Counted from the stretch's first letter, positions 17,344 to 26,367 are shown. The stretch: 64,000 nucleotides of DNA from an uncultured Coriobacteriaceae bacterium (GCA_902768975.1 CACXMZ010000005.1:298135-362134); one strand, 5' to 3'. The notes: generated by a model not told the origin, from the sequence alone. Numbers and translations are program-made.

Positions 17344-18306
17344 CTACGCAGCTGGCAAAGCTACGGAATAGACAATACTAGGATCTAAAACTGCAAGCGC
17401 TACGATGCAATAACGCAATGCGAAGCCACCAACTAAAATACCCCCTGCTATCCACAAAAGCTGATTGCGGTAATTCTGACGGGTGATTAAGCGCTCCAGA
17501 AACACCGGGGCGCACAGACCACACAGCACCAAGGTGCCCCACATCCAGGGCGCCAGTGCACCCTTAAGAAGGGCGTCGCCTGCTTCGCGCGTATACGATC
17601 CATAAAAGCACCACGCGATATAGGCTGCCAGGCACAAGGCTTCCAAGACAATAAGAATGGTATCGAAGGTGGTGAAACGCGCGAGGCTCTGGAAGAAGGT
17701 CTGGCGAGATTCGGTAAATGCGGCAGCAATAAAGATAAGAGCAATGCCACAAGACAAAGAAGAAAGCACGAACAAACACGGAACAAGGGGCGTTCCCCAG
17801 GCAACGACAGAAGGCATGGCAGAAAGCATGAGGCCTGTATAAAGCATGATAATAATGCCTGCAATGGAACCCAGTGCTTCCAGAATGTACATGCCGTATA
17901 CGAAGCGGTTTGAACGGCCAAGCATGCGCGGTACGCCTTTAAGCTTCTGCACGGGAATGGTTGAAGCGTAGCCTTCAGAAGTATGGGACAAGTAGGCAAA
18001 CATAAGCGCGATACCAAAGGCTAGCATCAATGAATATGCCCCTACCGTAAGCGGAGAAGCCGTAGGCATGGTAATTACCAAGAAGAATCGATCAGAAACC
18101 CCCAAGTCTGCCACCAAAAAAGCGATAGACGTTGCTATAACGGCTGCACATATAAGCCACGCGAGCTCAAAAAAACCGAGAGGAAACGCAAGGCGGGCAA
18201 GGAAATTGCGCGACGTGTTTGCATACTCAAGGGCACACAGCAAAAGCAAAAAGCCCCCGCCTGCGCCGCCGAGAAATAAGTATCCTACAATCAAGTCACT
18301 GAACAC
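17344..18306 (-). CDS. Second NrfD-like integral membrane protein
   Basis: 320 residues with about eight hydrophobic helices. The N-terminus (VFSDLIVGYLFLGGAGGGFLLLL) resembles DmsC/NrfD-type quinol-interacting subunits. The start is placed at the GTG at 18306 because AAGGAG lies six bases in front, inside what would otherwise be coding sequence of a longer frame beginning at 18336. No ferredoxin or catalytic subunit accompanies it; it is followed closely by the slipin and GntR genes. It could serve the Dms-like enzyme encoded downstream or be a stand-alone quinone-linked protein. A TGTCGCAA half-site lies in its upstream region. Confidence 0.72.
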   Translation of the reverse strand: MFSDLIVGYLFLGGAGGGFLLLLCALEYANTSRNFLARLAFPLGFFELAWLICAAVIATSIAFLVADLGVSDRFFLVITMPTASPLTVGAYSLMLAFGIALMFAYLSHTSEGYASTIPVQKLKGVPRMLGRSNRFVYGMYILEALGSIAGIIIMLYTGLMLSAMPSVVAWGTPLVPCLFVLSSLSCGIALIFIAAAFTESRQTFFQSLARFTTFDTILIVLEALCLAAYIAWCFYGSYTREAGDALLKGALAPWMWGTLVLCGLCAPVFLERLITRQNYRNQLLWIAGGILVGGFALRYCIVALAVLDPSIVYSVALPAA

Positions 18307-18420
18307 TGCGTTCTCCTTGCATGACATCTGTCGCAATGTTGCACTTCAATAGTATAAGGGATTATGGGCTAAGCTTTGCGAATAGTAAAAAGTACCTGGG
18401 TATTCCCTGCCATGAAAAAG

Positions 18421-18474
18421 CAAAAAAAGAACCTGGGTCCTCTCGGTCATGTACCAACGAAGAGAACCCGGGTC
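18421..18474 (-). terminator. Intrinsic terminator behind torD
   Basis: A long imperfect stem (ACCCGGGTTCTCTTCG pairing with CGAGAGGACCCAGGT, 18458-18473 with 18431-18445) is followed on the - strand by TTCTTTTTTTG. It separates the adk-torD transcript from the NrfD-slipin-GntR set. Confidence 0.85.
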
Positions 18475-18506
18475 TAATTATTGGCCTGGCTGTTTCAGAC
18501 TTAAAA

Positions 18507-19151
18507 CTAGCTTGTAAGTTCGGCATGCATGGTATGCAACAGGGCTGTGCATACGCGGAGCAGATGATCGTAGTAAGCGCCCGATGCTTCCGCGGCAACC
18601 GCAGCCTGGAATTTGTCTATCCAGGTAAGCAAGTGTGCTTCAAGGAAGTCTTGCACGTCTTTGGGTTCGGCCGGCACTGCGTCGGGCACTTCGCCCTGAG
18701 CAATGCGCGTGCAAAGCACCGAAAGGAACAGGAGCTCAATGCCCGCATGGTCTTCGTACTGGTTGTTGACATTCTTCAGTTCGAGCCCAGCGTTGCGCAA
18801 AGCTTCGCGCATTTCAAACGTGGGGCGCCCAAAGCCAACTTCGCTTTCGCCGTCCTGGTAAAAGGTTTCCCAAGGTGGTGCAGCTGGCTTAGGCGGGCCC
18901 ACAAACAAGCGCGTGTATTCAACCGAAATTTCAGTGACGGCATCTTCCACTTCGCCCAGATGCGCGACATATTCTTCCATGGCGGTGCAGGCGGCAGCCA
19001 CTTCTTCGCATCCAAAGGTGGGAAACTTACTCCAGAAGTTTTTACGCAGACCCACCTTAGGCGTACGGCGCATAGTACCCAGCAAGGAATTGCCCATGAA
19101 CGCCAATGACTCGGCATAAGCCTGCCATTCAAAAAACCCAATTTGACCCAT
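18507..19151 (-). CDS. TorD/DmsD-family chaperone for molybdoenzyme maturation
   Basis: 214 residues, all-helical, with the family hallmark VEYTRLFVGPPKPAAPPWE (about residues 79-97) and a later NQYEDHAGIELLFLS stretch. In this family the cytoplasmic chaperone binds the Tat signal and helps insert cofactor into DMSO-reductase-type enzymes; the catalytic subunit encoded at 13201-15612 is the likely client. It starts only 17 nt behind adk, so it probably rides on the ribosomal-protein/adk transcript, where map or infA would normally follow. The ribosome site is poor, consistent with dependence on upstream translation. Confidence 0.85.
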   Translation of the reverse strand: MGQIGFFEWQAYAESLAFMGNSLLGTMRRTPKVGLRKNFWSKFPTFGCEEVAAACTAMEEYVAHLGEVEDAVTEISVEYTRLFVGPPKPAAPPWETFYQDGESEVGFGRPTFEMREALRNAGLELKNVNNQYEDHAGIELLFLSVLCTRIAQGEVPDAVPAEPKDVQDFLEAHLLTWIDKFQAAVAAEASGAYYDHLLRVCTALLHTMHAELTS

Positions 19152-19168
19152 GGTTTAACCGCTAAATT

Positions 19169-19798
19169 CTACAGGCCGAGCGAAGCAACCACGTCGGCGA
19201 AAACAACGTCGGGGTCGCGGTCGCCGTCGATGCTGAGCAGCAAGTCCTTGCCGCGGTAATAGTCGATAAGCGGCGCCGTGGACTTGTCGTACACGTCCAG
19301 GCGGTTGCGCACCGTTTCTTCGTTGTCGTCGTCGCGCTGGAACATTTCGCCGCCGCACTTCGGGCAGGTGCTACCGTCTTTGGTCGAACCAATGTAGCCA
19401 CATTCGCGGCACATACGGCGGCTCGTGAGACGCTTGACGATAGCTTCGTTTTCAACGTCGATAAGCAGTGCGGAATCCAGCGGGCGGCCCAATTCGGACA
19501 GCATGGAGTCCAGGGCAACGGCCTGCGTTGTGGTGCGCGGGAAGCCGTCCAGGATAACGCCTTCAGACGTGTCGGGCTGTTCCATGCGTTCCTTCATCAG
19601 GTCGATAATGAGGTCGTCGGGAACCAGTTCGCCAGCGTCCATGAAACCCTTGGCCTTCACGCCCAGTTCGGTCTGGTTCTTTACTGCTTCGCGCAGAATG
19701 TCGCCGGTAGAAATATGGCACAGCTTGTACTGTTCAACCAGCTTGGCTGCTTGCGTACCTTTACCTGCACCAGGAGCACCTAAGAGCACGATATTCAT
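19169..19798 (-). CDS. adk: Adenylate kinase with zinc-binding lid
   Basis: 209 residues from the ATG at 19798, with aaggaag upstream. Interconverts ATP plus AMP and two ADP in the cytoplasm. The P-loop GAPGAGKGTQA is at residues 7-17, followed by HISTGDILR, DGFPRT, and a lid with four cysteines (CRECGYIGSTKDGSTCPKC) that would bind zinc, as in Gram-positive-type long Adk. A longer frame to 19924 has no support. It follows secY as in the usual spc operon, but 199 nt away with a long hairpin between. torD follows instead of map-infA. Confidence 0.96.
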   Translation of the reverse strand: MNIVLLGAPGAGKGTQAAKLVEQYKLCHISTGDILREAVKNQTELGVKAKGFMDAGELVPDDLIIDLMKERMEQPDTSEGVILDGFPRTTTQAVALDSMLSELGRPLDSALLIDVENEAIVKRLTSRRMCRECGYIGSTKDGSTCPKCGGEMFQRDDDNEETVRNRLDVYDKSTAPLIDYYRGKDLLLSIDGDRDPDVVFADVVASLGL

Positions 19799-19843
19799 CT
19801 TAACTTCCTTTCCAATAATGGACGTATGAACAGGTCCACAAAA

Positions 19844-19963
19844 GTCAGCGAGAATTGTTCTGGTGCCTAGAATTACCCCGCCTTTGCACCGAGCGCACTT
19901 TGGTGCGTGACGCGTGCGAAACAAGGGGTAAGAATAGGTACCAGAACAATTCGCAGCGTCGAC
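19844..19963. repeat. Long intergenic hairpin, family 2, copy 1 (secY-adk gap)
   Basis: Arms 19844-19879 and 19925-19963 pair over about 36 positions (for example GAATTGTTCTGGTGCCTA with the TAGGTACCAGAACAATTC side). The interior has GCAC/GTGC and CGCAC/GTGCG stems. The internal-loop sequences CCCCGCCTTTGC and GAAACAAGGGG are shared with the copy at 21868-21968, while the arms differ in sequence. A separate GC-rich hairpin (19967-19990) sits between this element and the secY stop. Confidence 0.7.
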
Positions 19964-19997
19964 AGGTCCGCCGGCTGATAGGCCGGCGGAACCGTAA

Positions 19998-21287
19998 CTA
20001 TTTGAAGAAGCCGTCGTAGTTGTACATCTTCAACTGGCTTTCAATCTTGGACATGGTGTCGAGCGCAACGCCAATCATAATAAGGATAGACGTGCCACCA
20101 AAAGCTTGGATAAGCTGATTATTGGTAAAGCTAAACAAGATTGAAGGCACCACGGCAATAAGGGCGATAAAGCAAGCACCCGGAAGCGTGATGCGGTTAA
20201 TAACGTCTTTGATGTACTGAATGGTTGCACTACCCGGGCGTACGCCAGGTACAAAGCCACCGTTCTTGCGCAGATTGTCGGAAAGTTCTTCGGGGTTAAA
20301 CACCATGGAGGTGTAGAAGTAAGCGAAGAACACAATGAGGATAAAGTTGATTATCCAGCTGACAGGGCCATAGGAAATGGCGTCTGCAAAACGGGAAAGC
20401 CACTGCACGTTAAACATAACCGCAATCTGAGCCGGGAAGTAAATAAGGCAGCTTGCGAAGATGATGGGGATAACGCCCGCGGCATTTACCTTCAGCGGAA
20501 TGTAGGTGGACTGGCCACCGACCATCTTGCGGCCTTGCATACGCTTGGCGTAAGAAACCGGAATACGGCGCTGGGCACGTTCCACAAAGATGATGGCAGG
20601 AATGGCAATGGCCACAACCGCCAAAATGAGCAGCGTAACCGCAAGGCCTGTGCCAGCGTCGGCCTGGCTCGTGGCACTCTGGAAAATTGCAGAGGGCACG
20701 CGGGACACGATGCTCGTAAAGATGATGAGCGACATGCCGTTACCAACGCCACGCTGGGTAATGAGTTCGCCCATCCACATGATACAAGCCGTACCAGCAA
20801 CCAGGGTGAACACAACAATGGCGCTCGTCAGAAGCTTCGGTTCAGGCAGCACCACGCCGTAGCTGGGGCTCTGGAACAAGAAAAGGTAGCCTACCGCATT
20901 AATGAAACCAAGGGCCAGCGTTAACCAACGCGTTGCTTGGGTAATCTTGCGGCGGCCTGCGTCGCCTTCCTTGGCCCAGCGGCCCACGGCAGGGATAACG
21001 CCCTGCATGAGCTGCATGATAATTGAAGCCGTAATGTAGGGCATGATACCGAGCGCAAACACGCTGAAGTTGGAAAGCGCGCCACCGCTAAAGACGTCGA
21101 TAAGCGTCATAGCAGCGCCGCCCGCAGCCCCAGAAGCGCTTTCGTAGGCCTGAGCAAATTCAGACATAGGAATACCAGGTACCGGAATAAAAGCACCCAG
21201 GCGATACAAGGCCAAAATAGCCAGCGTAAAAAGAATCTTATTACGCAGCTCGGGGACCTTGAATGCATCAACTAAAGACTTTAGCAA
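19998..21287 (-). CDS. secY: Preprotein translocase subunit SecY
   Basis: 429 residues with ten expected membrane helices; the channel of the Sec export machinery. The N-terminus [21 protein letters not shown], the plug-region sequence [23 protein letters not shown], and the cytosolic loops [13 protein letters not shown] and [17 protein letters not shown](V)RPG are typical. The start is a TTG at 21287, overlapping the rplO stop by seven bases, so the two are coupled. The length and sequence fit housekeeping SecY rather than an accessory SecY2. Confidence 0.96.
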   Translation of the reverse strand: MLKSLVDAFKVPELRNKILFTLAILALYRLGAFIPVPGIPMSEFAQAYESASGAAGGAAMTLIDVFSGGALSNFSVFALGIMPYITASIIMQLMQGVIPAVGRWAKEGDAGRRKITQATRWLTLALGFINAVGYLFLFQSPSYGVVLPEPKLLTSAIVVFTLVAGTACIMWMGELITQRGVGNGMSLIIFTSIVSRVPSAIFQSATSQADAGTGLAVTLLILAVVAIAIPAIIFVERAQRRIPVSYAKRMQGRKMVGGQSTYIPLKVNAAGVIPIIFASCLIYFPAQIAVMFNVQWLSRFADAISYGPVSWIINFILIVFFAYFYTSMVFNPEELSDNLRKNGGFVPGVRPGSATIQYIKDVINRITLPGACFIALIAVVPSILFSFTNNQLIQAFGGTSILIMIGVALDTMSKIESQLKMYNYDGFFK

Positions 21288-21730
21288 GGCAGTTCAACCT
21301 TCCCTCCGGCTGCTTCGATTTTCTTCTGGGCAGAAGCAGATACTTTGTCCACTTTAACAGTAAGGGCCTTGGTGATTTCACCGTCGCCCAGAACCTTAAC
21401 GAGAGCGTCGGCGTGCTTGATGATGCCAGCAGCTACCAAGCTTTCGCCGTCGACCGTTGCGCCCGCTTCGAACTTTTCTTCCAAACGAGAAACGTTAACA
21501 GGCACATATTCGGTGTGGTTGATATTGGTGAAGCCGGGCAGCTTAGGCAGACGACGTGCCAAGGGGGTCTGGCCACCTTCGAAGCCTGCACGCTTGCCGC
21601 CACCAGCGCGGGAATGCTGACCATTCATACCGCGGCCGGCCGTTTTGCCCGTACCCGAAGCAGGACCGCGGCCCAGGCGCTTGCGTGCCTTGCGTGAACC
21701 TGCTGCTGGTTGTAAGTCTTTCAGTTCCAT
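21281..21730 (-). CDS. rplO: 50S ribosomal protein L15
   Basis: 149 residues. The N-terminal extension [24 protein letters not shown] and the C-terminal globular part ([21 protein letters not shown]) are characteristic of L15, which binds 23S rRNA. It lies in spc-operon order between rpmD and secY. Unusually, 267 nt containing a long hairpin separate it from rpmD; this gap also ends in a GGCGGCGAGC-type GC-rich segment close to the rplO ribosome site. Confidence 0.96.
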   Translation of the reverse strand: MELKDLQPAAGSRKARKRLGRGPASGTGKTAGRGMNGQHSRAGGGKRAGFEGGQTPLARRLPKLPGFTNINHTEYVPVNVSRLEEKFEAGATVDGESLVAAGIIKHADALVKVLGDGEITKALTVKVDKVSASAQKKIEAAGGKVELPC

Positions 21731-21867
21731 ATTTGTTTTTCCTTTCGCTTTGTACGGGGTATTTCGTTTCTTTTACTTCCCCGCCGCTGACAGCTCGCCG
21801 CCAGCTAACTCCCATTTTCTATTTGCCTGAAACTCGCAATAGTATACAAGTTTAGCAAGGTCAGTGA

Positions 21868-21968
21868 GCATTGCTTCCGGTGTTTCAGATTGTCCCGCCT
21901 TTGCCCCGACGCGTACTTCGCTACGCGAGGGGCAAAACAAGGGGCAAGATGAAGCGCCCGAAGCAAGC
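21868..21968. repeat. Long intergenic hairpin, family 2, copy 2 (rpmD-rplO gap)
   Basis: Arms 21868-21896 and 21941-21968 pair (GCATTGCTTCCGG-GTTTCAGATTGTCCC with GGGGCAAGATGAAGC-CCGAAGCAAGC). Inside, TTGCCCC (21901-21907) pairs with GGGGCAA (21929-21935), and GCGTA/TACGC closes a tip loop. The CCCGCCTTTGC and AAAACAAGGGG loop strands match copy 1 although the outer arms do not. Confidence 0.7.
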
Positions 21969-21997
21969 GCAACATCGGCAGTTGAAGTGCCCGACAG

Positions 21998-22180
21998 CTA
22001 GTCAAGCACCTCAACCAAATGCTTTACTTTAAATACCATACCGCGCGTGCATTCGTTGTCGGCAACTTCAACCACGCGGTTGATCTTGCCAAGGCCAAGA
22101 GCGCGAAGCGTCTTGCCCTGGTCGGCCGGGCAGCTAATGGAGCTGCGGACCTGCTTAATGCGAATCTTCTTTTCCGCCAT
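21998..22180 (-). CDS. rpmD: 50S ribosomal protein L30
   Basis: 60 residues, full length. The sequence (IRIKQVRSSISCPADQGKTL, then RALGLGKINRVVEVAD) matches the small single-domain L30. It starts two bases after the rpsE stop and sits in normal spc order. Confidence 0.95.
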   Translation of the reverse strand: MAEKKIRIKQVRSSISCPADQGKTLRALGLGKINRVVEVADNECTRGMVFKVKHLVEVLD

Positions 22181-22182
22181 GG

Positions 22183-22716
22183 CTATTCACCTTCCTTCTT
22201 AGGCGTGAAGCCATAAATCTGGGAAACGGAAACGCCGCGACGCTTGGCCACTTCTTCGGGGCCTTCCATGGTGCGCAGGCCTTCACCTGCAGCCTTAACC
22301 ACGTTCATGGCGTTATTGGTGCCCAGGCACTTAGTGAGCACGTTCTGTACACCAGCCAATTCCATGACGGCACGCACCGGGCCACCAGCGATAACACCCG
22401 TACCAGGGGTAGCTGGCTTCATGAGCACCTTACCAGCGCCATAAATACCCAGCACTTCGTGCGGCAGCGTACCCGATTCCGTAATAGGTACCTTGAACAT
22501 ATTCTTCTTGGCGTCTTCCACGCCCTTCTGAATGGCGATAGGCACTTCCTGGGACTTGCCCATACCAATGCCTACATTGCCATTACCGTCGCCAACCACT
22601 ACCAGGGCGGTAAGAGCAAAGCGACGGCCACCCTTAACTACCTTAGCAACGCGGTTGATGTAAACAACGCGTTCCTGAAGCTCGGGGACTTCTTGTTGTG
22701 TTTCTTTACGAGCCAT
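22183..22716 (-). CDS. rpsE: 30S ribosomal protein S5
   Basis: 177 residues. The N-terminal double-stranded RNA-binding domain ([30 protein letters not shown]) and the C-terminal domain with [27 protein letters not shown] are intact. S5 helps decoding accuracy and mRNA unwinding. It is in spc order between rplR and rpmD with short spacings. Confidence 0.97.
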   Translation of the reverse strand: MARKETQQEVPELQERVVYINRVAKVVKGGRRFALTALVVVGDGNGNVGIGMGKSQEVPIAIQKGVEDAKKNMFKVPITESGTLPHEVLGIYGAGKVLMKPATPGTGVIAGGPVRAVMELAGVQNVLTKCLGTNNAMNVVKAAGEGLRTMEGPEEVAKRRGVSVSQIYGFTPKKEGE

Positions 22717-22731
22717 AAACCTTGCCCTCTC

Positions 22732-23100
22732 TTAGAATTCCAGTCCAGCTTCACGGGCAGCGTCGGCCAGAGCCTTAATGCGCCCATGATACAGATTACC
22801 GCCACGGTCGAACACTACTTCGGTAATGCCCGCATCCTTGGCCTTCTTGCCAATGATTTCACCCAGAGCAGCGGCACCTTCAACGGTGGCACCACTCTTC
22901 TTGGTTGCCTTAAAGTCGGGACCCAAGGTCGAAACGGCAACGAGGGTCTTGCCTGCAACGTCGTCGATAACCTGAGCATACACATTAGCGTTGCTGCGCG
23001 TAATGCACAGACGCGGACGATCTGCCGTACCAGAAATCTTGCCGCGAACACGCGTGTGGCGGCGGCTTAAGGACGCTTGTTTTTTCTGAAGCTTCTTCAT
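22732..23100 (-). CDS. rplR: 50S ribosomal protein L18
   Basis: 122 residues from the ATG at 23100, chosen over an in-frame start five codons upstream because aaggag lies six bases before it. L18 binds 5S rRNA. The N-terminus is basic ([20 protein letters not shown]) and the end ([26 protein letters not shown]) is the L18 signature. Confidence 0.96.
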   Translation of the reverse strand: MKKLQKKQASLSRRHTRVRGKISGTADRPRLCITRSNANVYAQVIDDVAGKTLVAVSTLGPDFKATKKSGATVEGAAALGEIIGKKAKDAGITEVVFDRGGNLYHGRIKALADAAREAGLEF

Positions 23101-23122
23101 GCTAACTCCTTCCACCTAACCA

Positions 23123-23665
23123 CTAGTCGGACTTGGCCGCTTTGCCAAGCTTGCGACGGACATATTCGCCCTCGTAGCGGATACCCTTGCCCTTGTAGGG
23201 TTCAGGCTTGCGCCATGCGCGGACGTTTGCTGCTACCTGGCCAACGGCTTCCTTAGAAGGGCCAGAAACAACGATTTCGTTTTGTGTGGGGCATTCAAAG
23301 GTAATGCCTTCGGGGGCTTCCACGATAACGGGGTGCGAATAACCCAGCTGCATTTCCAGGTCCTTGCCCTTCAGCTGAGCACGGTAGCCAACGCCAACCA
23401 GTTCCAGCTTCTTGGAAAAGCCTTCAGAAACGCCCACTACCATGTTGTTAATGAGCGTACGAGTCAGGCCGTGCATGCTCTTGGCTTCACGGCTGTCGTC
23501 GGGGCGCTCCACGATGATTTCTTCGCCTTCCTGCTTAATGGTAAGGATGTCTGCGAAGCTGCGGGTCAATTCGCCTTTGGGGCCCTTAACGGTAAGGGTA
23601 TGCCCGTCCAGTTTTACTTCTACGTTAGAAGGTACGGGAATGGGCTGCTTGCCAATACGTGACAT
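23123..23665 (-). CDS. rplF: 50S ribosomal protein L6
   Basis: 180 residues, starting [21 protein letters not shown] with the two repeated L6 domains. The C-terminal signature [19 protein letters not shown] is intact. It lies near the GTPase-associated region of the 50S subunit. Spacing to rpsH and rplR is short, as in a normal spc operon. Confidence 0.97.
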   Translation of the reverse strand: MSRIGKQPIPVPSNVEVKLDGHTLTVKGPKGELTRSFADILTIKQEGEEIIVERPDDSREAKSMHGLTRTLINNMVVGVSEGFSKKLELVGVGYRAQLKGKDLEMQLGYSHPVIVEAPEGITFECPTQNEIVVSGPSKEAVGQVAANVRAWRKPEPYKGKGIRYEGEYVRRKLGKAAKSD

Positions 23666-23680
23666 AGTGCTTCCCCCCTT

Positions 23681-24079
23681 CTACCAAATATAGGCGATGA
23701 CTTCGCCGCCAACGCCCGCCTTGCGTGCGTCGCGATCGGTCATAACGCCGCTCGATGTCGAAATTACTGCAGTACCCAGGCCGCCCAGCACGCGAGGCAG
23801 TTCGTCCTTGCCCGCATAAATGCGCAGACCTGGCTTGCTGATGCGCTTCAGACCACGGATGGTACGAGCCTTCTTTTCGCCGTACTTCAGGGTGATCTTC
23901 AGCGTGTCGCGAGGATCGGAAGATTCGATATCGTAAGCTTCGATATAGCCTTCTTCCTTCATGATACGGGCGATTTCAACCAGCTTCTTGCTGGAAGGCA
24001 TCGACACCGTTTCATGGCCCGCAGAATTTGCATTACGCACACGCGTAAGCATATCTGCAATGGGGTCGTTCATACTCAT
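23681..24079 (-). CDS. rpsH: 30S ribosomal protein S8
   Basis: 132 residues, starting [16 protein letters not shown] after a short MS lead. The C-terminal rRNA-binding signature [20 protein letters not shown] is present. In E. coli S8 also represses the spc operon by binding near rplE; here hairpins lie upstream of both rpsH and rplE, but whether they mimic the S8 site was not tested. Confidence 0.97.
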   Translation of the reverse strand: MSMNDPIADMLTRVRNANSAGHETVSMPSSKKLVEIARIMKEEGYIEAYDIESSDPRDTLKITLKYGEKKARTIRGLKRISKPGLRIYAGKDELPRVLGGLGTAVISTSSGVMTDRDARKAGVGGEVIAYIW

Positions 24080-24107
24080 GTTTTCTCCTTTGGTCCTTGA
24101 TGAACAC

Positions 24108-24173
24108 TTCCGGATGGTTCGCGGAAACCCTTAGTTGCCGCGCCTAAAACCCAGAAGGCACATCCTTGGGCGC
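24108..24173 (-). other. Two small hairpins in the rpsN-rpsH gap
   Basis: The 102-nt gap holds TTCCG/CGGAA (24108-24112 with 24122-24126) and a larger GCGCC/GGCGC stem (24140-24144 with 24169-24173), with CCCA/TGGG inside. Neither has a U-run. They may form a ribosomal-protein regulatory or RNA-processing site. Confidence 0.35.
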
Positions 24174-24181
24174 TACTTGAC

Positions 24182-24367
24182 TTACCAAGAAGCCTTCGTT
24201 ACGCCGGGAAGTTCGCCTTTGTTTGCCAGTTCGCGCAGGCAGATGCGGCACAGCCCAAACTTGCGATAGTAAGCATGCGGGCGGCCACAGCGTACGCAGC
24301 GGTTGTGCTGGCGCGTAGAGAACTTCGGTTCCCTCTTTGCTTTGGCGATCATCGATTTCTTTGCCAC
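24182..24367 (-). CDS. rpsN: 30S ribosomal protein S14 type Z (zinc-binding)
   Basis: 61 residues, the short zinc form. Four cysteines in [20 protein letters not shown] form the zinc site, and it ends in the usual [17 protein letters not shown]. It is in spc order between rplE and rpsH. Confidence 0.97.
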   Translation of the reverse strand: MAKKSMIAKAKREPKFSTRQHNRCVRCGRPHAYYRKFGLCRICLRELANKGELPGVTKASW

Positions 24368-24420
24368 TTTAGTTCCTTCTTTCTATTCAACCCAGTAACC
24401 TGGATAGAAACCTAAATAAG

Positions 24421-24978
24421 TTAGTCGTTGTTCTGATTCTTGAACGGGAAGCCCAGCGCCTTAAGCAGAGCGCGTGCGCTTTCGTCGTCTTCGGCGGTCG
24501 TTACAAAGGTAATGTCCATACCGCGGGTACGGTCGATCTTGTCGTAGTCAACTTCAGGGAAGATGAGCTGTTCGGTAATACCCATGGTGTAGTTACCGCG
24601 GCTGTCGAAGCTGTTGGGGTTCAGGCCACGGAAGTCGCGCACACGCGGAAGAGCCGTGGACAGCAGACGGTCCAGGAATTCCCACATGCGGTCGCCACGC
24701 AGGGTTGCCTTGCAGCCAATGGCCATACCTTCGCGGATCTTAAAACCAGCGATGGACTTCTTGGCGCGCGTGATAGCAGGCTGCTGGCCTGTGATAACGC
24801 GCATGTCGGCTACGGCGCCTTCGAGGAGCTTGGCGTCTGCCGCAGCAGCGCCCACGCCCATGTTGACCACGATTTTGGTCAGACGCGGTACCTGGTTGAT
24901 ATTGCTAATGCCCAGTTCTTTTTCCAGAGCAGGCACAATATCCTTTGTGTACTTTTCCTTCAAACGAGGAGTTGCCAT
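24421..24978 (-). CDS. rplE: 50S ribosomal protein L5
   Basis: 185 residues. Begins with [20 protein letters not shown] and carries the L5 signature [14 protein letters not shown] followed by [23 protein letters not shown]. It binds 5S rRNA with L18. Two strong hairpins lie in the 82-nt gap to rplX. Confidence 0.97.
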   Translation of the reverse strand: MATPRLKEKYTKDIVPALEKELGISNINQVPRLTKIVVNMGVGAAAADAKLLEGAVADMRVITGQQPAITRAKKSIAGFKIREGMAIGCKATLRGDRMWEFLDRLLSTALPRVRDFRGLNPNSFDSRGNYTMGITEQLIFPEVDYDKIDRTRGMDITFVTTAEDDESARALLKALGFPFKNQNND

Positions 24979-25004
24979 GTTTCTTTCCTTTCTGGTGGTT
25001 TAAA

Positions 25005-25045
25005 CGCAGGATTTCCGACCCTGCGTCCCTGGGACTTCCCCAGGG
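25005..25045 (-). other. Tandem hairpins in the rplX-rplE gap
   Basis: Two adjacent stems, CCCTGGG/CCCAGGG (25027-25033 with 25039-25045) and CGCAGG/CCTGCG (25005-25010 with 25020-25025), occupy most of the gap just ahead of the rplE ribosome site. There is no U-run. The position matches where S8 represses rplE translation in E. coli, but the loop sequences were not recognised as an S8 site. Confidence 0.4.
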
Positions 25046-25060
25046 CCATTCAACGACTTA

Positions 25061-25378
25061 TTAGTCGATATCAGCTCCACACTTCTTGCAGACCCTGATT
25101 TTCTTACCGTTTTCGCGCTTTACGCCTACGCGGGTTGCTTTGTTGCACTTGGGGCACACCACGGCCACGTTGGAAACGTGAATGGGAGCTTCCATGTGGG
25201 TAAGACCACCCTGAGGGTTAGCTTGCGTGGGGCGCATGGCCTTGGTAACTACGTTGACCTTTTCAACGGTTACGCGCATGCTTTGCGGGTGGGCACGCAT
25301 GACCACACCTTCGGTACCCTTGTCCTTACCGGAAAGCACCTTGACCTTGTCGCCCTTTTTGATGTTCATCTTTGCCAT
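25061..25378 (-). CDS. rplX: 50S ribosomal protein L24
   Basis: 105 residues. The KOW motif (KKGDKVKVLSGKDKGTEGVV) is near the N-terminus. The C-terminal part has a CPKCNKATRVGVK and KIRVCKKCG cysteine pair arrangement seen in many L24 proteins. L24 initiates 50S assembly. It starts 13 nt behind rplN. Confidence 0.96.
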   Translation of the reverse strand: MAKMNIKKGDKVKVLSGKDKGTEGVVMRAHPQSMRVTVEKVNVVTKAMRPTQANPQGGLTHMEAPIHVSNVAVVCPKCNKATRVGVKRENGKKIRVCKKCGADID

Positions 25379-25391
25379 TATTCACACCACC

Positions 25392-25760
25392 TTAGAGCGT
25401 TTCAGGTGCCAAGGACACGATCTTCATGTACTTCTTGTCGCGCAGTTCGCGGGCCACAGGGCCAAAGATACGCGTGCCGCGCGGAGCGCCCTGTGCGTCG
25501 ATGAGCACGCAGGCGTTTTGGTCGAACTTGATGTAGCTGCCATCGGGACGGCGAACTTCTTTCTTTTCGCGCACGATGACGCAGCGCACCACGTCGCCCT
25601 TTTTAATGTTGCCATTGGGCATTGCTTCTTTAACGCTGCAAACGATTACGTCACCCAGGCCTGCATAGCGGCGCTTAGAACCGCCCAGAACCTTGATGCA
25701 TTGCACCTTGCGAGCACCGGAGTTGTCGGCAACGTGAAGCATTGATTGCATCTGGATCAT
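25392..25760 (-). CDS. rplN: 50S ribosomal protein L14
   Basis: 122 residues, full length. [20 protein letters not shown] and the [20 protein letters not shown] stretch are the L14 signature. It follows rpsQ after a 127-nt gap filled by a long hairpin, whereas these two genes are usually only tens of bases apart. Confidence 0.97.
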   Translation of the reverse strand: MIQMQSMLHVADNSGARKVQCIKVLGGSKRRYAGLGDVIVCSVKEAMPNGNIKKGDVVRCVIVREKKEVRRPDGSYIKFDQNACVLIDAQGAPRGTRIFGPVARELRDKKYMKIVSLAPETL

Positions 25761-25794
25761 TGCTTTTACCTTCCTACATTCATACTAATGGCGT

Positions 25795-25881
25795 TTCTGG
25801 CGAGTGCAGCAAGCCCGACTGGCGCAATGAGCGTACTTGGTACGCGCAGTGGAGCACGGAGGGCTTGATGTGCGGCCAGAA
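25795..25881. repeat. Long intergenic hairpin in the rpsQ-rplN gap
   Basis: Arms TTCTGGCGAGTGCAGCAAGCCC (starting 25795) and GGGCTTGATGTGCGGCCAGAA (25861-25881) pair with small internal loops. A tip hairpin GCGTAC-TTG-GTACGC lies at 25831-25845. The tip resembles that of the 21868-21968 element (GCGTACTTCGCTACGC), suggesting a distant relationship. It begins six bases after the rpsQ stop on the - strand. Confidence 0.65.
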
Positions 25882-25887
25882 TCGTCA

Positions 25888-26148
25888 TTACTTCGCTTTC
25901 TCGACGATTTCCAGTAAACGCCAACGCTTCATCTTGGAAAGCGGACGCGTTTCCATGATGCGTACGGTATCGCCGACGCCGGCTTCGTTGTTTTCGTCGT
26001 GGGCATGGAATTTCTTCGACGTGGTGATCATCTTCTTGTACACAGGATGCGGCTTGCGCTCCTTGACTTCGATGACGCACGTCTTGTCGCCAGATTTGCT
26101 TACCACCAAACCTTGGCGAACTTTACGAGAATTGCGTTCTTCAGCCAT
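25888..26148 (-). CDS. rpsQ: 30S ribosomal protein S17
   Basis: 86 residues with the S17 OB-fold pattern ([21 protein letters not shown], then [22 protein letters not shown]). A primary binder of 16S rRNA. In S10-operon order between rpmC and rplN. Confidence 0.97.
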   Translation of the reverse strand: MAEERNSRKVRQGLVVSKSGDKTCVIEVKERKPHPVYKKMITTSKKFHAHDENNEAGVGDTVRIMETRPLSKMKRWRLLEIVEKAK

Positions 26149-26172
26149 TTCTCTCTCCTAATCATTCGCCAA

Positions 26173-26367
26173 TTAGGCGGAAAGTTCCCGGGCACGCATT
26201 TCGGTTTGAATACGTGCGATGTCTTTTTTCACTTGCTTCACGCGAGCCGTGTTGTCCAGCTGGCTGGTGGCCATTTGGAAACGAAGGTTGAACAGCTCGG
26301 CGCGGGCTTCCTTCAGCTTCGACTTCAGGTCGTCGCCAGAAAGTTCACGAATTTCATTAGCCTTCAT
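26173..26367 (-). CDS. rpmC: 50S ribosomal protein L29
   Basis: 64 residues, two-helix protein with the family pattern [26 protein letters not shown]. Its ATG overlaps the rplP stop (26367), so translation is coupled to L16. Confidence 0.96.
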   Translation of the reverse strand: MKANEIRELSGDDLKSKLKEARAELFNLRFQMATSQLDNTARVKQVKKDIARIQTEMRARELSA

